DNA from: Chryseobacterium wanjuense
Lineage (GTDB): Bacteria; Bacteroidota; Bacteroidia; Flavobacteriales; Weeksellaceae
NCBI RefSeq assembly: GCF_900111495.1
Contig: NZ_FOIU01000001.1
Coordinates: 744,001 to 808,000 of the forward strand
Reading direction: 5' to 3'
DNA length: 64,000 bases
Shown here: positions 25,101 to 33,584 of the stretch, one piece after another
Layout: each line of letters starts with the position of its first letter
Numbering within the stretch: position 1 is the stretch's first letter
Notes under the pieces: generated by a model
Databases searched by the model: none
Seen by the model: the letters and a program-made list of their open reading frames with translations, nothing else
What the model was told of the DNA's origin: nothing
Made by a program: the position numbers and the translations under genes

Positions 25101-25774
25101 GCGGCGGGGGCGGCAGTTTTAAGTCAGGTACTACAGTTGGTGGTATTATGGCTGCATTAGGTATTAATATGGATGGGAGTCTTAAATCTTATGAACAAGT
25201 TATTGGAGGTTTGAATCTTTGGCAACAATTAGTTATTGCAGGATTTAAAAATCCAGAAAAAACTAAAGCAAGCTATAAGGATTTAGGAGCCCTTTTAACT
25301 AATATTCCTTCTCTTACAGAATTATATAGAATAACAGAAGCAGAATTTATAGAAGATACTAAAGGTAAACATCCTGCCGAAACTGTAGATAAATATGTTT
25401 ATCTTACTATGTCAAAAATAGATAATATTTTATTTTTTGCGTATACATTGGGACATGAAATGAACCATGTATTTGATAATAGATTTTTTCAAAATGAATT
25501 TATTGAGATAACGAAATTTGGAGATAAAACTAGTATACCGTTTCGAACGACATTTGGGCTTTATAAAGAATCAAATGGATTGGGCTGGGAAATGCAATTT
25601 GGGAATTCAAAATTATGTGGATTAACAGGTTTTGAGGCTGCTTCTTTTTATTATGGTCCAAGTGGATGGGGACTTTATAATCAAGAAACGGTTGATAGAT
25701 TAAGTCCATATATAAATCGACTGAACAGAGCGCGTGCTATTATTTACAGTACAAAAAAAAATAATTTAAAATGA
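22199..25774 (+). CDS. DUF6443/Rhs-core polymorphic toxin with HExxH C-terminal tip
   Basis: 1191 residues. Signal peptide (MKRKLKILSLLFVAGLSYAQ), a DUF6443-type head (EAVEYSDGLGRSKQVINIKG), YD repeats (FEYDSQNRLKKQW, YQYDALNRLKKGVY, YDDNGNMTDH) and an Rhs core ending in WGVIDPLAESSRRFSPYNYA and FIDPDG at residues 912-915. After the core comes a variable tip of about 276 residues with a Gly-rich linker (GGGGGGS) and TLGHEMNHVFD, an HExxH zinc-peptidase motif with H1086, E1087 and H1090. Such tips are usually toxins released from the Rhs shell. The gene overlaps the next one by 4 bases, typical for toxin and immunity. The tip family and its target are not recognised. Confidence 0.82.
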   Translation: MKRKLKILSLLFVAGLSYAQTSGLSTSENYIYTKNCLNEDCSKKTEAVEYSDGLGRSKQVINIKGSPNGKDIVTPVEYDNFGRQLKSYLPIPQSGTQNGAIYTDPKSNASQTYGTDLYFYAESVLENSPSAKLLSQTKPGIDYQGHSQNYEYEMNIANDVKKYIVSTSWTDKATNNTISISGTYNAGELIKTSVTNEDGNKTIEFKNGKGQTILVRKKVSGTQNADTYYIYNKYEQLVYVIPPLASALPSISTTTLDDLCYQYKYDSKSRQVEKKLPGKGWEYMVYDKTNQLVMSQDANLKAQGKWLLTKYDQYGRVVLTGVTNNTGTRLTLQTALTAAAYTFEIRSVGSFTVSGMPIYYTNRTLPGNLAQVLTVNYYDTYPAGSPARPSQILGKNTIGDNMGDVVNTKNLPTASYVKNIEDDNWTKNYIWYDIKARAIGTHSINHLGGYTKTESSLDFAGVSQLSKVYHKRLSSDNEKVITQTFEYDSQNRLKKQWHQVDSNPQELLSENTYNDLSQLINKKVGNNLQSIDYIYNLRGATIKMNDPANLGTDLFGYSLSYYNPSSSSVGKYNGSISEVSWKTAQDNMLRKYTYQYDALNRLKKGVYSEPNSSIPENEFFNESAEYDLGGNITSLQRNAKGQFSSTAELIDNLTYTYSGNRLNTVSDISANYRGYPDTSGNLISYDDNGNMTDHIDKGILKIDYNILDLPVYVKFNEFAAPDRNNKIYVNTTYVYRADGTKVRKIHNYKDPSYNSALGNKTTDYLDGFQYEYDWNPLAGTSPTNNFQLKFVPTSEGYYNFENNKYIYNYTDHLGNVRLSYTKNGSGTEIIEENNFYPFGLIHEGYNQTVGNLSYNYGYNGKELQKEMGWSDYGTRMYMSDIARWGVIDPLAESSRRFSPYNYALNNPVMFIDPDGRKAISPDARLEMIGGISTGGAAEYLATGGRAEWGSFDKFIIPYDYTKDWKSGGGGGGSFKSGTTVGGIMAALGINMDGSLKSYEQVIGGLNLWQQLVIAGFKNPEKTKASYKDLGALLTNIPSLTELYRITEAEFIEDTKGKHPAETVDKYVYLTMSKIDNILFFAYTLGHEMNHVFDNRFFQNEFIEITKFGDKTSIPFRTTFGLYKESNGLGWEMQFGNSKLCGLTGFEAASFYYGPSGWGLYNQETVDRLSPYINRLNRARAIIYSTKKNNLK

Positions 25775-26475
25775 TTTACAAGATTATAAAAATATATTTC
25801 ACATTTGTAATGTTGTTTATAACAACTAAATTTTATACTCAAATCAGAATTACCTGGGAGTTGGATTCAAAAAAGGAAAATGCTGAAGTTACGGTATATA
25901 ATGATAGTGATAAAAATATTGCCATACCTCTTGATACATTGTCTCTTCAAGGGTATTATAGTGATAGTGATAGAATAACGGAAAAGAATTGGAACAAAGA
26001 TTATCCCTTTTTTGCTCTTACTTTAAATATTTATGAAAATTCCAAAAAGAGAATCAAAACAAATTCAGGGGCACCTTATTTTGATATGTCTAAATTTGAA
26101 GAAATAAAAAATAAGAAAGATTCTATTCAAAATGAGTATAATTTTGTTATAAAACAATGGCAGGCCAAAAATAAGATTCAAAAGGATTTTACCGCGCAGA
26201 TAAATTATTATTTATTAAAAAAAATACTTTTAATTAAATCAAAAGATAAAATTAAATTTTCAGTAATTTATAATTTACGGAATATTACTAATACAGAAAA
26301 TGGTTTACATGATTCTTATCAATTAGAATTTGGGAAAAATTATTTTGCTTCTTTAACATTAAATATAAATAGTTTAATTTATAAATATCTAACTAAAGAT
26401 CAAAAACAAGAACTAAAGAAGTATGAGCTTTTTGAAGGTAAAATTGAGAGCAATAAAATCGAATTAAAGGATTAA
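25771..26475 (+). CDS. Exported protein overlapping the Rhs gene, candidate immunity factor
   Basis: 234 residues with an N-terminal hydrophobic stretch resembling a signal peptide (IIKIYFTFVMLFITTKFYTQ). The body is lysine- and asparagine-rich and mixed beta/alpha, with no recognised domain (ITWELDSKKENAEVTVYNDS, YPFFALTLNIYENSKKRIK). Its ATG overlaps the toxin stop by 4 bases. Base composition is lower in GC than the upstream Rhs body, in line with a horizontally exchanged tip-plus-immunity cassette. Export of the immunity protein would fit a toxin acting in the periplasm. The C-terminal tail KYELFEGKIESNKIEL recurs after the stop. Confidence 0.65.
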   Translation: MIYKIIKIYFTFVMLFITTKFYTQIRITWELDSKKENAEVTVYNDSDKNIAIPLDTLSLQGYYSDSDRITEKNWNKDYPFFALTLNIYENSKKRIKTNSGAPYFDMSKFEEIKNKKDSIQNEYNFVIKQWQAKNKIQKDFTAQINYYLLKKILLIKSKDKIKFSVIYNLRNITNTENGLHDSYQLEFGKNYFASLTLNINSLIYKYLTKDQKQELKKYELFEGKIESNKIELKD

Positions 26476-26553
26476 ATAATAGAAAAGCTTAAAGAATATA
26501 AACTGTTTGTTGGAGAAGTTGAAAGTAATAAAGTCGAATATAAAGAGTTATAA
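26476..26553 (+). repeat. Duplicated C-terminal tail of the candidate immunity gene
   Basis: In the same frame after the TAA the sequence reads EKLKEYKLFVGEVESNKVEY then KEL and a second stop at 26551-26553. This mirrors QELKKYELFEGKIESNKIEL just before the first stop, at an exact offset of 75 bases. It is either a tandem duplication or the remnant of an older immunity gene end left after cassette exchange. Confidence 0.65.
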
Positions 26554-26712
26554 TTAAGGTTAAAAGAAGATTTAAAGTTAAACATGAACGGATAATCAGA
26601 AATGATCATCCGTTTTTTACGTTTTCCCGTAAACCAGAATTAAAAAAAATCATTATCATTGTGCCTGAAAGACAAAACATTTTTCGTTGAATTCAGAAAC
26701 TAATAATCGAAT

Positions 26713-28599
26713 ATGAATTTTACAGAATTAATCAATGAACAGGATATTTGGGAAGAATGGCGGGGAAATTATAAGAATTTTGTTCCGAAATTTATTGAAG
26801 AAGCCAAAGCCAATAAAAACTGGCAGGAATGGGATGAAGAAGTTTTTTATGAATTTTTCATGCGTTCTTCAGATCAGTGTGTTTCTTCATTAAAACAGGG
26901 CTATTTCAACAATGCGGAGAAAGAGGCCATCAAAGAAGACTGGGCTGAACTTTCCCCTTTATTGGCACAGATTTCATTAAGTCAGGATAAACCATTGTTT
27001 GAGACTTACCATCAGATAAAAACTTTAATCAGAAAAAACACGGGAACTAATAAAAAAGCTGCGACAAATCGCCTGATAGCGAGCCTTCAGCCCAAATTAT
27101 TATGTACCGTTGTTAATGAAGAACGATTACGTCATTTAATCCATTTATTGAATACCAAACTCGAAGATTTTAATCTGGAAATAAAAGCAGATTGGTTTGA
27201 AAACAGCTATTATTTGTTCCAGGAATTTAAAAAACGAATGGGAAGTGAAAGTGGTTATGAGATAATGACTTATCCTTGGCAGTTGTACGATTATTTATTA
27301 GATCAATCCAACTTTCCCGGTGAAAAAAACAATGATATGAGTGAAAGTAATATCGAAAGCAGAATAGACCTCCTTAAATACAAAAAACAAATCATCCTTC
27401 AAGGCCCTCCCGGAACAGGGAAGACGAGGGAGGCGAAGCTTATTGCAAAAGAATTGTTGGGCGTTTCTTCTTTGAAAGAGTTGGAGGAGCATGAGCAGTT
27501 CAAATTGGTGCAGTTTCATCCAAGCTATACTTACGAGGATTTTGTGAGGGGTATTGTGGCTAAACCGAATGAAGAAGGAGAGGGCGTTATTTATGCCGCT
27601 GAAAATAAAACGTTGGGAAAATTTGCCGAGGAAGCCAGAAATAATTTTTTAGCTCATCTTGGAAAAACAAAGAATAAAATTAACTTTCAGAATAAGTTGA
27701 ACGTCTTATTGGAAAAGATAAACACTGAAATCAATAAAGGTTCAGTATATTATTTCGGAGAAAAAAGTACGGCGCAAATTATTTCCATTAAAGAAGATGG
27801 ATTGATTTATAATTTTCAGGATCGTGAAGAGATTAAATATAAAATTCTTTTCAGCGATATGGAAAAAGTATACAATAATTGGAACGAAATTTCAAAACCT
27901 ATTGATTTAAGGGATCAGGAAGCCAAACTCGGACTGACCATGAAAGGGAAATATCCTTATTATTACATGATTCAGCAGCAATTGATTTCCATTAATGTCA
28001 ACAAAAATAACCCGTTCATTCCGGAAGATCTTAAAAATTATGTATTGATTATTGATGAGATCAACAGGGCGAATTTATCCTCCGTCCTTGGCGAACTGAT
28101 TTATGCCCTCGAATACAGGGGCGAAACGGTAGACAGCATGTATGAAGTCGGCAGCCGCGAACTGATGCTTCCGCCCAATCTCTATATTATCGGGACGATG
28201 AATACGGCGGATAGAAGCGTCGGACACATCGATTATGCGATCAGAAGGCGTTTCGCGTTTGTTGATGTCTTGCCGACGGATCTCGTGGAATTGGGTAATG
28301 ATTTTAAATCCGATCTGTTTAAAAAGGTTAAAGCGCTGTTTACCAGGGATAATTTTACTTCACATTCTTCCAATTTATCGGGGGAATTTAATCCGAAAGA
28401 TGTATCATTAGGCCATTCTTACTTCATTCAGCATTATGAAAAGGATGAAAATGGTGAAAATATTAAAGAAAGTCCGATCGATTTCAGTTTTAGGCTGGAA
28501 TATGAGATAAAACCGATCCTTCTTGAGTACGTAAAGGACGGAATTTTAATGGGAAATGTAGAAGGACAAAAGATCGAAGATTATATTAAGGCGTTGTAA
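26713..28599 (+). CDS. mcrB: McrB-like AAA+ GTPase of a type IV restriction system
   Basis: 628 residues. The N-terminal half is a specificity region without recognised domain (residues 1-215). The AAA+ motor has Walker A GPPGTGKT at 231-238, a long insertion, Walker B LIIDEINRAN with D448-E449, and the McrB signature GTMNTADRSV followed by AIRRRFAF. McrB proteins recognise modified DNA and use GTP to move along it. Stop and the mcrC start share one base (28599), a typical mcrBC arrangement. The methyl-cytosine specificity is known for the E. coli protein but cannot be inferred here because the N-terminus differs. Confidence 0.9.
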   Translation: MNFTELINEQDIWEEWRGNYKNFVPKFIEEAKANKNWQEWDEEVFYEFFMRSSDQCVSSLKQGYFNNAEKEAIKEDWAELSPLLAQISLSQDKPLFETYHQIKTLIRKNTGTNKKAATNRLIASLQPKLLCTVVNEERLRHLIHLLNTKLEDFNLEIKADWFENSYYLFQEFKKRMGSESGYEIMTYPWQLYDYLLDQSNFPGEKNNDMSESNIESRIDLLKYKKQIILQGPPGTGKTREAKLIAKELLGVSSLKELEEHEQFKLVQFHPSYTYEDFVRGIVAKPNEEGEGVIYAAENKTLGKFAEEARNNFLAHLGKTKNKINFQNKLNVLLEKINTEINKGSVYYFGEKSTAQIISIKEDGLIYNFQDREEIKYKILFSDMEKVYNNWNEISKPIDLRDQEAKLGLTMKGKYPYYYMIQQQLISINVNKNNPFIPEDLKNYVLIIDEINRANLSSVLGELIYALEYRGETVDSMYEVGSRELMLPPNLYIIGTMNTADRSVGHIDYAIRRRFAFVDVLPTDLVELGNDFKSDLFKKVKALFTRDNFTSHSSNLSGEFNPKDVSLGHSYFIQHYEKDENGENIKESPIDFSFRLEYEIKPILLEYVKDGILMGNVEGQKIEDYIKAL

Positions 28600-30032
28600 T
28601 GGGCATCGTATTAAAAGAACATCGCTCACATTCACTGAGTATTTATTACGAAAATTTTCCGGAGAATATATCTTCCTCGGACGCTTTGTTATTTGCTCAA
28701 AAAGATGATCTGAATACGATAAATACAAGGCAATTTAAAACGGAAAGAGGCAAGGATTATCATTGTTATGAGGTTAAAATACAGGATGATACCATTACTG
28801 TTTTCTCCAATTATTTTGTAGGGGTAGATTGGTTTTGGCAGCAGGGAAATCGAACCATTCGGGTAGAACCGAAGATCAATTCAACCGTTTATAAGTGTTT
28901 TGAAAATCTTACAACTCTGGAAGATGAATACTTAATTGAAAAGGAAAATGAGGCGGCTGAAAAGAATATTTTTAATGATCTTTACGAAAAAGAAATAGAT
29001 TGTATCGCGATGCTGATGGAGATCATGTCTTATCCTGAAGTCGCAAAAGAAACGGAAAAATTAGTTTTGATCGATTGGGATTCGGCACAGATTAAAATTA
29101 CCCAGAAACAGGATTTGCTGACTCCTTTTTTGATTGTCCGCTTTCTGAAAATTGTACAGGATATTGTAAGAAAAGGGTTGAAAAAATCTTATTATAAAGT
29201 AGAAGAAAACCTGAGAAGCAGAACAAAAGGGAAAGTTCTTATAGCCAAAAATATCAAGCAGAATGTTTTCAAAAACAGATTCACAGATACACTTTGTGAA
29301 TATCAGGTTTTTGGTGAAAATTCAATCGAAAACCGTTTTTTGAAAAAGGTTTTTTCGTTTTGTGTTCAGTATGTAGAAAATGATTCTTCTTATTTTAAAA
29401 ACAAACAAAATATCCATTGGATTCTGAATTATATCCGTCCTGCATTTGACCAGATCGGTGATGAAGTGAATCTCCATGATGTTAAAAATTTAAAGCATAA
29501 TCCGTTTTTTAAAGAATATAAAGAAGCTGTAAAAGTGGGAGAATTGATATTAAAAAAATTCTCTTACAATATTACAAAAACAGTGCAGCAGGAGACTTTC
29601 ACGCCGCCGTTTTGGATTGATATGCCTAAAATGTTTGAGCTGTATGTCTACGTCAAATTATTAAAAGACAATCCAGGAATTTCAGCAGAGCAGCTTCATT
29701 ATCAGTTTTCTACCTATGGAAATTCATTGGATTTCCTGATTTGTTCAGACCTGACGAAAATTGTGGTAGATGCAAAATACAAGCTTCAATACAATTATAA
29801 AACAATTCACGACGATATCCGACAGGTTGCAGGATACGCAAGATTGAAGAAGGTAAAAGCCCAGAAACCTCAGATCGATGATGAAGAAATTTCCTGCCTG
29901 ATTATCTATCCAAATCCTGACACACAGGAAGATGTAAGCTTACATATTGAAACACTCTTGCGCGAAAACAACGAATTAAAAACTTACCATAAAGTCTATA
30001 AAATAGGGATTCCTTTACCTCTTTTGAAATAG
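28599..30032 (+). CDS. mcrC: McrC-like endonuclease subunit
   Basis: 477 residues. The C-terminal PD-(D/E)xK nuclease core is visible as LDFLICSD (D378) and VVDAKYK (D391, K393), preceded by PPFWIDMPKMFELYVYVKLL, which is typical of McrC/DUF2357-like proteins. The N-terminal part (VEPKINSTVYKCFENLTTLE) corresponds to the McrB-interaction region. With McrB it forms a modification-dependent nuclease that cuts invading modified DNA. No methyltransferase is nearby, as expected for type IV systems. Confidence 0.9.
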   Translation: MGIVLKEHRSHSLSIYYENFPENISSSDALLFAQKDDLNTINTRQFKTERGKDYHCYEVKIQDDTITVFSNYFVGVDWFWQQGNRTIRVEPKINSTVYKCFENLTTLEDEYLIEKENEAAEKNIFNDLYEKEIDCIAMLMEIMSYPEVAKETEKLVLIDWDSAQIKITQKQDLLTPFLIVRFLKIVQDIVRKGLKKSYYKVEENLRSRTKGKVLIAKNIKQNVFKNRFTDTLCEYQVFGENSIENRFLKKVFSFCVQYVENDSSYFKNKQNIHWILNYIRPAFDQIGDEVNLHDVKNLKHNPFFKEYKEAVKVGELILKKFSYNITKTVQQETFTPPFWIDMPKMFELYVYVKLLKDNPGISAEQLHYQFSTYGNSLDFLICSDLTKIVVDAKYKLQYNYKTIHDDIRQVAGYARLKKVKAQKPQIDDEEISCLIIYPNPDTQEDVSLHIETLLRENNELKTYHKVYKIGIPLPLLK

Positions 30033-30066
30033 AATAAACAGAGATGGTTTTTTGTAGTTGAAAAAA

Positions 30067-31695
30067 TTAATCTAAAATCTGAATCAATGAAATTTTTTCA
30101 TATTGCTCCGGACGGGTTTTGGGATTTAAAAATTTTAATGATAATCGTGTAATTCTATAATGATTTTCCGTGTCGATAAATTGATAATTCTTTTTCACAA
30201 GATTCAGATGTTCATTATAAATCACGAGATAATCTCCTTTTTTCAACGTATTTTCATCCACTCTCGGTGTATTTCTTCGGGTATAAAAATCGAAAGCCCA
30301 AGGTTCATATCCTTTTAGCATCAATATTTTTTCCTTATCAATCTTATTTTTATTTACAAATTCAGCCATCTTTAAGCTGCCTTGATATTGCGTAAGAACA
30401 GGATAAAATTGAGTATTAAGATAAATATTGACACCTATCGAAAAGATCAGCGAAATGAAAACATATTTCTTAAAAAGATCTTCTTTCGTGAAAATTTTAA
30501 CTAAAAGATACATCATGACCAAACAAAACAACAGGTAAAAGACAATATTGTGAATTCCCGTGAAAAAATAGGTCAGCAAACCGGTTCCGACAAAAGCCGA
30601 TAAGATAACAACCAGCTGAATAATGTATAAAATTTTTATTTTTTTAATACAGTTTCGTCTGTAAATATCGAATAAATACGCCGATGTCAAGATTGCGAGA
30701 ACGGCAATCAAACCGTTTAAATAATGCGGAAGCTTAAATTTTGAAACCGAAAAAATAAGCATCACCATCCAAAAACCGCCTAATGTAAGAAATTCTACGC
30801 CTTCAATTTTTTTGAATTTATTTTTAATGAAAAAAGCTGTTTTTTCGAAAACGCCAAAATAAAATGCCAGAGAGAATGGCAAAAATGCCCACAACAAGGT
30901 ATGGAAAAAGAAAAAGTAATCCGGACTTGTTTCTTTAAAACCATTCGCCGTAAGCCTGTTCAAGCTCTGATTAAATAAGATAAATTTAATTCCTTCTTCT
31001 CCAAACTGATGTTGGTAAGCATACAGTACAGGAGTAATTCCGATTATAAAAAATATTAATGCGAAAAAGATTTTCAGGTTAAAAAATTTCTTCCACTCTT
31101 TTGAGTACAATAAGTAAGAAAAAATGCAAAGCCCGATAATCACAAAGGCCATCAAACCTTTTGACGAAAATGCCAAAGCAGTTCCCAGTCCGGCAAGAAT
31201 CGCATAGGTAACAGATTGAGATTGAATAAATTTCACAAACTGCCAGATCGAAAAAATAATGAACCCGGTTAAAACCGCATCTGTTCTTACATCGTGAGCG
31301 GATAAAATGATAGTCTGTGCCGAAAGGAAAATCAACGAAGCAAGATGGCTGGTATTTTCATTTTTATAAAGCAGATAGGCTAATTTTTTCGTTGAATAAA
31401 CGCCCAAAAGTAAAGCCAGCAAAGCCGGAATCCTGTAGGCAATATGATTTATTCCGAAAATTTTCATAGAAATCGCAGCCAGCCAGAAATGCAAATGGGG
31501 TTTATCCAAATAAGGATTTTCTCCTTTGTAAATGGTGAAAAAATCATTGTTTAACACCATTCTCATGGCCATTGAAGCGTGCTGTGCAGAATCATTTTCC
31601 ATGAGAGGAATAAAGAGCCCGGAGATGTAAACGAGGGCAAAGCCAATGTAAAGAAAAAGTAATTGACGAGGCGAGATTAGTAACATTTTGTTCAT
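30067..31695 (-). CDS. GT39/ArnT-like membrane glycosyltransferase
   Basis: About 542 residues with 11-13 membrane helices. The first periplasmic loop has MENDSAQHASMAMRM, where the Asp is the expected catalytic base of PMT/ArnT enzymes, then PYLDKPHLHFWLAA and the YRIPALL motif. These enzymes transfer a sugar from polyprenyl phosphate to lipid A or proteins. The frame opens at 31743, but MNKMLLISPRQLLFLY at 31695 gives the usual N-terminus and leaves room for a promoter before the divergent GT2 gene. The neighbouring GT2 could make its lipid-linked donor. Confidence 0.85.
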   Translation of the reverse strand: MNKMLLISPRQLLFLYIGFALVYISGLFIPLMENDSAQHASMAMRMVLNNDFFTIYKGENPYLDKPHLHFWLAAISMKIFGINHIAYRIPALLALLLGVYSTKKLAYLLYKNENTSHLASLIFLSAQTIILSAHDVRTDAVLTGFIIFSIWQFVKFIQSQSVTYAILAGLGTALAFSSKGLMAFVIIGLCIFSYLLYSKEWKKFFNLKIFFALIFFIIGITPVLYAYQHQFGEEGIKFILFNQSLNRLTANGFKETSPDYFFFFHTLLWAFLPFSLAFYFGVFEKTAFFIKNKFKKIEGVEFLTLGGFWMVMLIFSVSKFKLPHYLNGLIAVLAILTSAYLFDIYRRNCIKKIKILYIIQLVVILSAFVGTGLLTYFFTGIHNIVFYLLFCLVMMYLLVKIFTKEDLFKKYVFISLIFSIGVNIYLNTQFYPVLTQYQGSLKMAEFVNKNKIDKEKILMLKGYEPWAFDFYTRRNTPRVDENTLKKGDYLVIYNEHLNLVKKNYQFIDTENHYRITRLSLKFLNPKTRPEQYEKISLIQILD

Positions 31696-31768
31696 CTGAA
31701 AGAATAAGGTTTTTAATATTTTTACTAAACGCTCGCAAAGCAAATTTAAAAAAAATCCTATAAAAAAA

Positions 31769-32764
31769 ATGGATTATAAAAAATTTTACTCTTTGGTGAT
31801 TCCGATGTATAATGAGGAAGGAAATGCCGGGCTCATTATCGACCGGATTTTTGAAACGATGAAGGGCTATCGGTACGAACTCATCCTCGTTGATGACAAT
31901 TCAAAGGACAAAACGGTAAAAGAAATTATTGAAAAAAATGATCCCAACGTAGTTTTGATCCAACTGAAAAGGAACTATGGCCAAAGCTCGGCAATGATGG
32001 CCGGATTCGATTATGCTTCAGGGGATTACATCATTACGTTGGATGGCGATCTGCAAAATGATCCGGCTGATATTCCCGCAATGGTGGATCTGCTCGAACG
32101 CGGTAATTACGATCTGGTAGTAGGAAAACGGCAGAAAAGAAAAGATTCTTCGTTAAAAACAATTCCTTCGAAAATTGCCAATTTTATTATTAAAAGCTCA
32201 ACAAAACTTAATATTTCGGATCAGGGTTGTGCTTTAAAAGTTTTCAGGTACGAAACGGCAAAAGATCTTACTTTATATGGTGAAAATCACCGTTTTATAA
32301 GTCTTATGGCGCATCTCAACGGTGCCAGTATCGCGGAGATTCCGGTGAGGCATCATGCGCGGCAATTTGGTGTTTCGAAATACAGGATCAACCGGACTTT
32401 CAAGGTGATCAACGATCTGCTTTTGATTTTATTTAATCAGAAATATCTATCCAAACCGATCTATCTTTTCGGAAACATCGGATTGGCGGCTTTTACCCTC
32501 GGAATGATCATTAATGCCTATCTTTTTATAGTAAAATTAATGGGGCATCATATCGGAGGCCGGCCCTTGCTGGTTTTGGGAGTGCTTTTGGTTTTTGTTG
32601 GAATTCAGATGTTTACAACGGGAATTGTCGTTGATATGCTGATGAAAACGTATTATGAATCTCAAAACAAACGTCCTTTTAATGTCAGAAAAATTACAGA
32701 TTTTGGGAAAAACAGATTCAAGGAAAAAGAAGATTTTCATCAATGGTCTGAAAGTGCTCATTAG
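31769..32764 (+). CDS. GT2 polyprenyl-phosphate glycosyltransferase (DPM1/ArnC-like)
   Basis: 331 residues. Catalytic GT-A domain: SLVIPMYNEEGNAG, LILVDDNSKD, NYGQSSAMMAGFDYASGDYI and the DGDLQNDP metal/nucleotide motif. Two C-terminal membrane helices (residues about 230-255 and 265-290) match the ArnC/GtrB type. It would load a sugar onto undecaprenyl phosphate for the divergent GT39 enzyme. The 3' end overlaps the next gene. Confidence 0.88.
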   Translation: MDYKKFYSLVIPMYNEEGNAGLIIDRIFETMKGYRYELILVDDNSKDKTVKEIIEKNDPNVVLIQLKRNYGQSSAMMAGFDYASGDYIITLDGDLQNDPADIPAMVDLLERGNYDLVVGKRQKRKDSSLKTIPSKIANFIIKSSTKLNISDQGCALKVFRYETAKDLTLYGENHRFISLMAHLNGASIAEIPVRHHARQFGVSKYRINRTFKVINDLLLILFNQKYLSKPIYLFGNIGLAAFTLGMIINAYLFIVKLMGHHIGGRPLLVLGVLLVFVGIQMFTTGIVVDMLMKTYYESQNKRPFNVRKITDFGKNRFKEKEDFHQWSESAH

Positions 32765-33584
32765 CATTGCTTTCCTGTATTTTGTGTTTAAAAAAATCCC
32801 TTTTCGGGAGGTGGCAAAAATATGGTCGACCGTCCACGTTTTGTATGTGATTTTCGGAGCATTTTTCTTTTTGGCTTCTCAGATTTTATCGGTAAAAAGA
32901 CTGGATTTTTATCTTAAAGCGAATAGTTTTAACCTCAGTTTCAGAAGCAATCTTGAGCTTTATTTTCTGGGAATGTTTTACAACTTTTTTATTCCGGGAG
33001 GAATAGGAGGGGATGCTTATAAAGTTTATATTTTAAATAAAAAATTAGGTTGGGAATTAAAAAAAATCACTTCTGCTATTTTTAATGACCGACTCAGTGG
33101 CTTGTTGGCGATTTGTGTTTTAATTTTAATATTCTCATTATTTCTGTTACCATTACAATGGATCGGATTAATGGTAATAATGATGATTGCTGGGTTTTCC
33201 CTGACTTATTTTTTGGTTAAAAAATTATTTCCCGTTTATACGCCAATCTTCTTTAAAACATTTTTCATTTCAATCGTAATACAGCTTTTACAAGTGATAT
33301 GTTTTTTATTTTTAATTAAAAGTTTAGGATTAAATGAAAATTATTTAATCTACATGATTGTATTTCTGGGAAGTTCCATATTAAGTTTAATTTCTTTTGC
33401 AGGAATCGGAGTGAGGGAGTTTTTATTCCTTCAGGCTTCCGGATATTTCAATTTCAATGCGTCTGTATCGGTTTCTGCGTCTTTACTTTTTACGGTAATT
33501 ACAGCATTTTTTTCTCTTTTCGGTTTGGTCATTATGTTTACAAAAAGAGTTGATGAAATAAAGGAGAATAAAGAATTTACTTAA
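32682..33584 (+). CDS. LPG synthase/UPF0104-type integral membrane protein
   Basis: About 300 residues with seven to eight membrane helices. Family marks: VLISIAFLYFVFKKIPF at the start, then FYNFFIPGGIGGDAYKVYIL, FNDRLSGLLAI and AGIGVREFLFLQASGY near the end. Related proteins are putative lipid flippases or the membrane part of lysyl-phosphatidylglycerol synthase; no synthase domain is present. The frame opens at 32655; ATG at 32682 also gives an 83-base overlap with the GT2 gene. Such an overlap is unusual and suggests coupling or a start still further downstream. Confidence 0.78.
   Translation: MSEKLQILGKTDSRKKKIFINGLKVLISIAFLYFVFKKIPFREVAKIWSTVHVLYVIFGAFFFLASQILSVKRLDFYLKANSFNLSFRSNLELYFLGMFYNFFIPGGIGGDAYKVYILNKKLGWELKKITSAIFNDRLSGLLAICVLILIFSLFLLPLQWIGLMVIMMIAGFSLTYFLVKKLFPVYTPIFFKTFFISIVIQLLQVICFLFLIKSLGLNENYLIYMIVFLGSSILSLISFAGIGVREFLFLQASGYFNFNASVSVSASLLFTVITAFFSLFGLVIMFTKRVDEIKENKEFT

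Noticed and set aside
24901..26475. Tip and immunity region as an insertion sequence
   Set aside because: No transposase or terminal inverted repeats; lower GC is better explained by exchange of an Rhs tip cassette.
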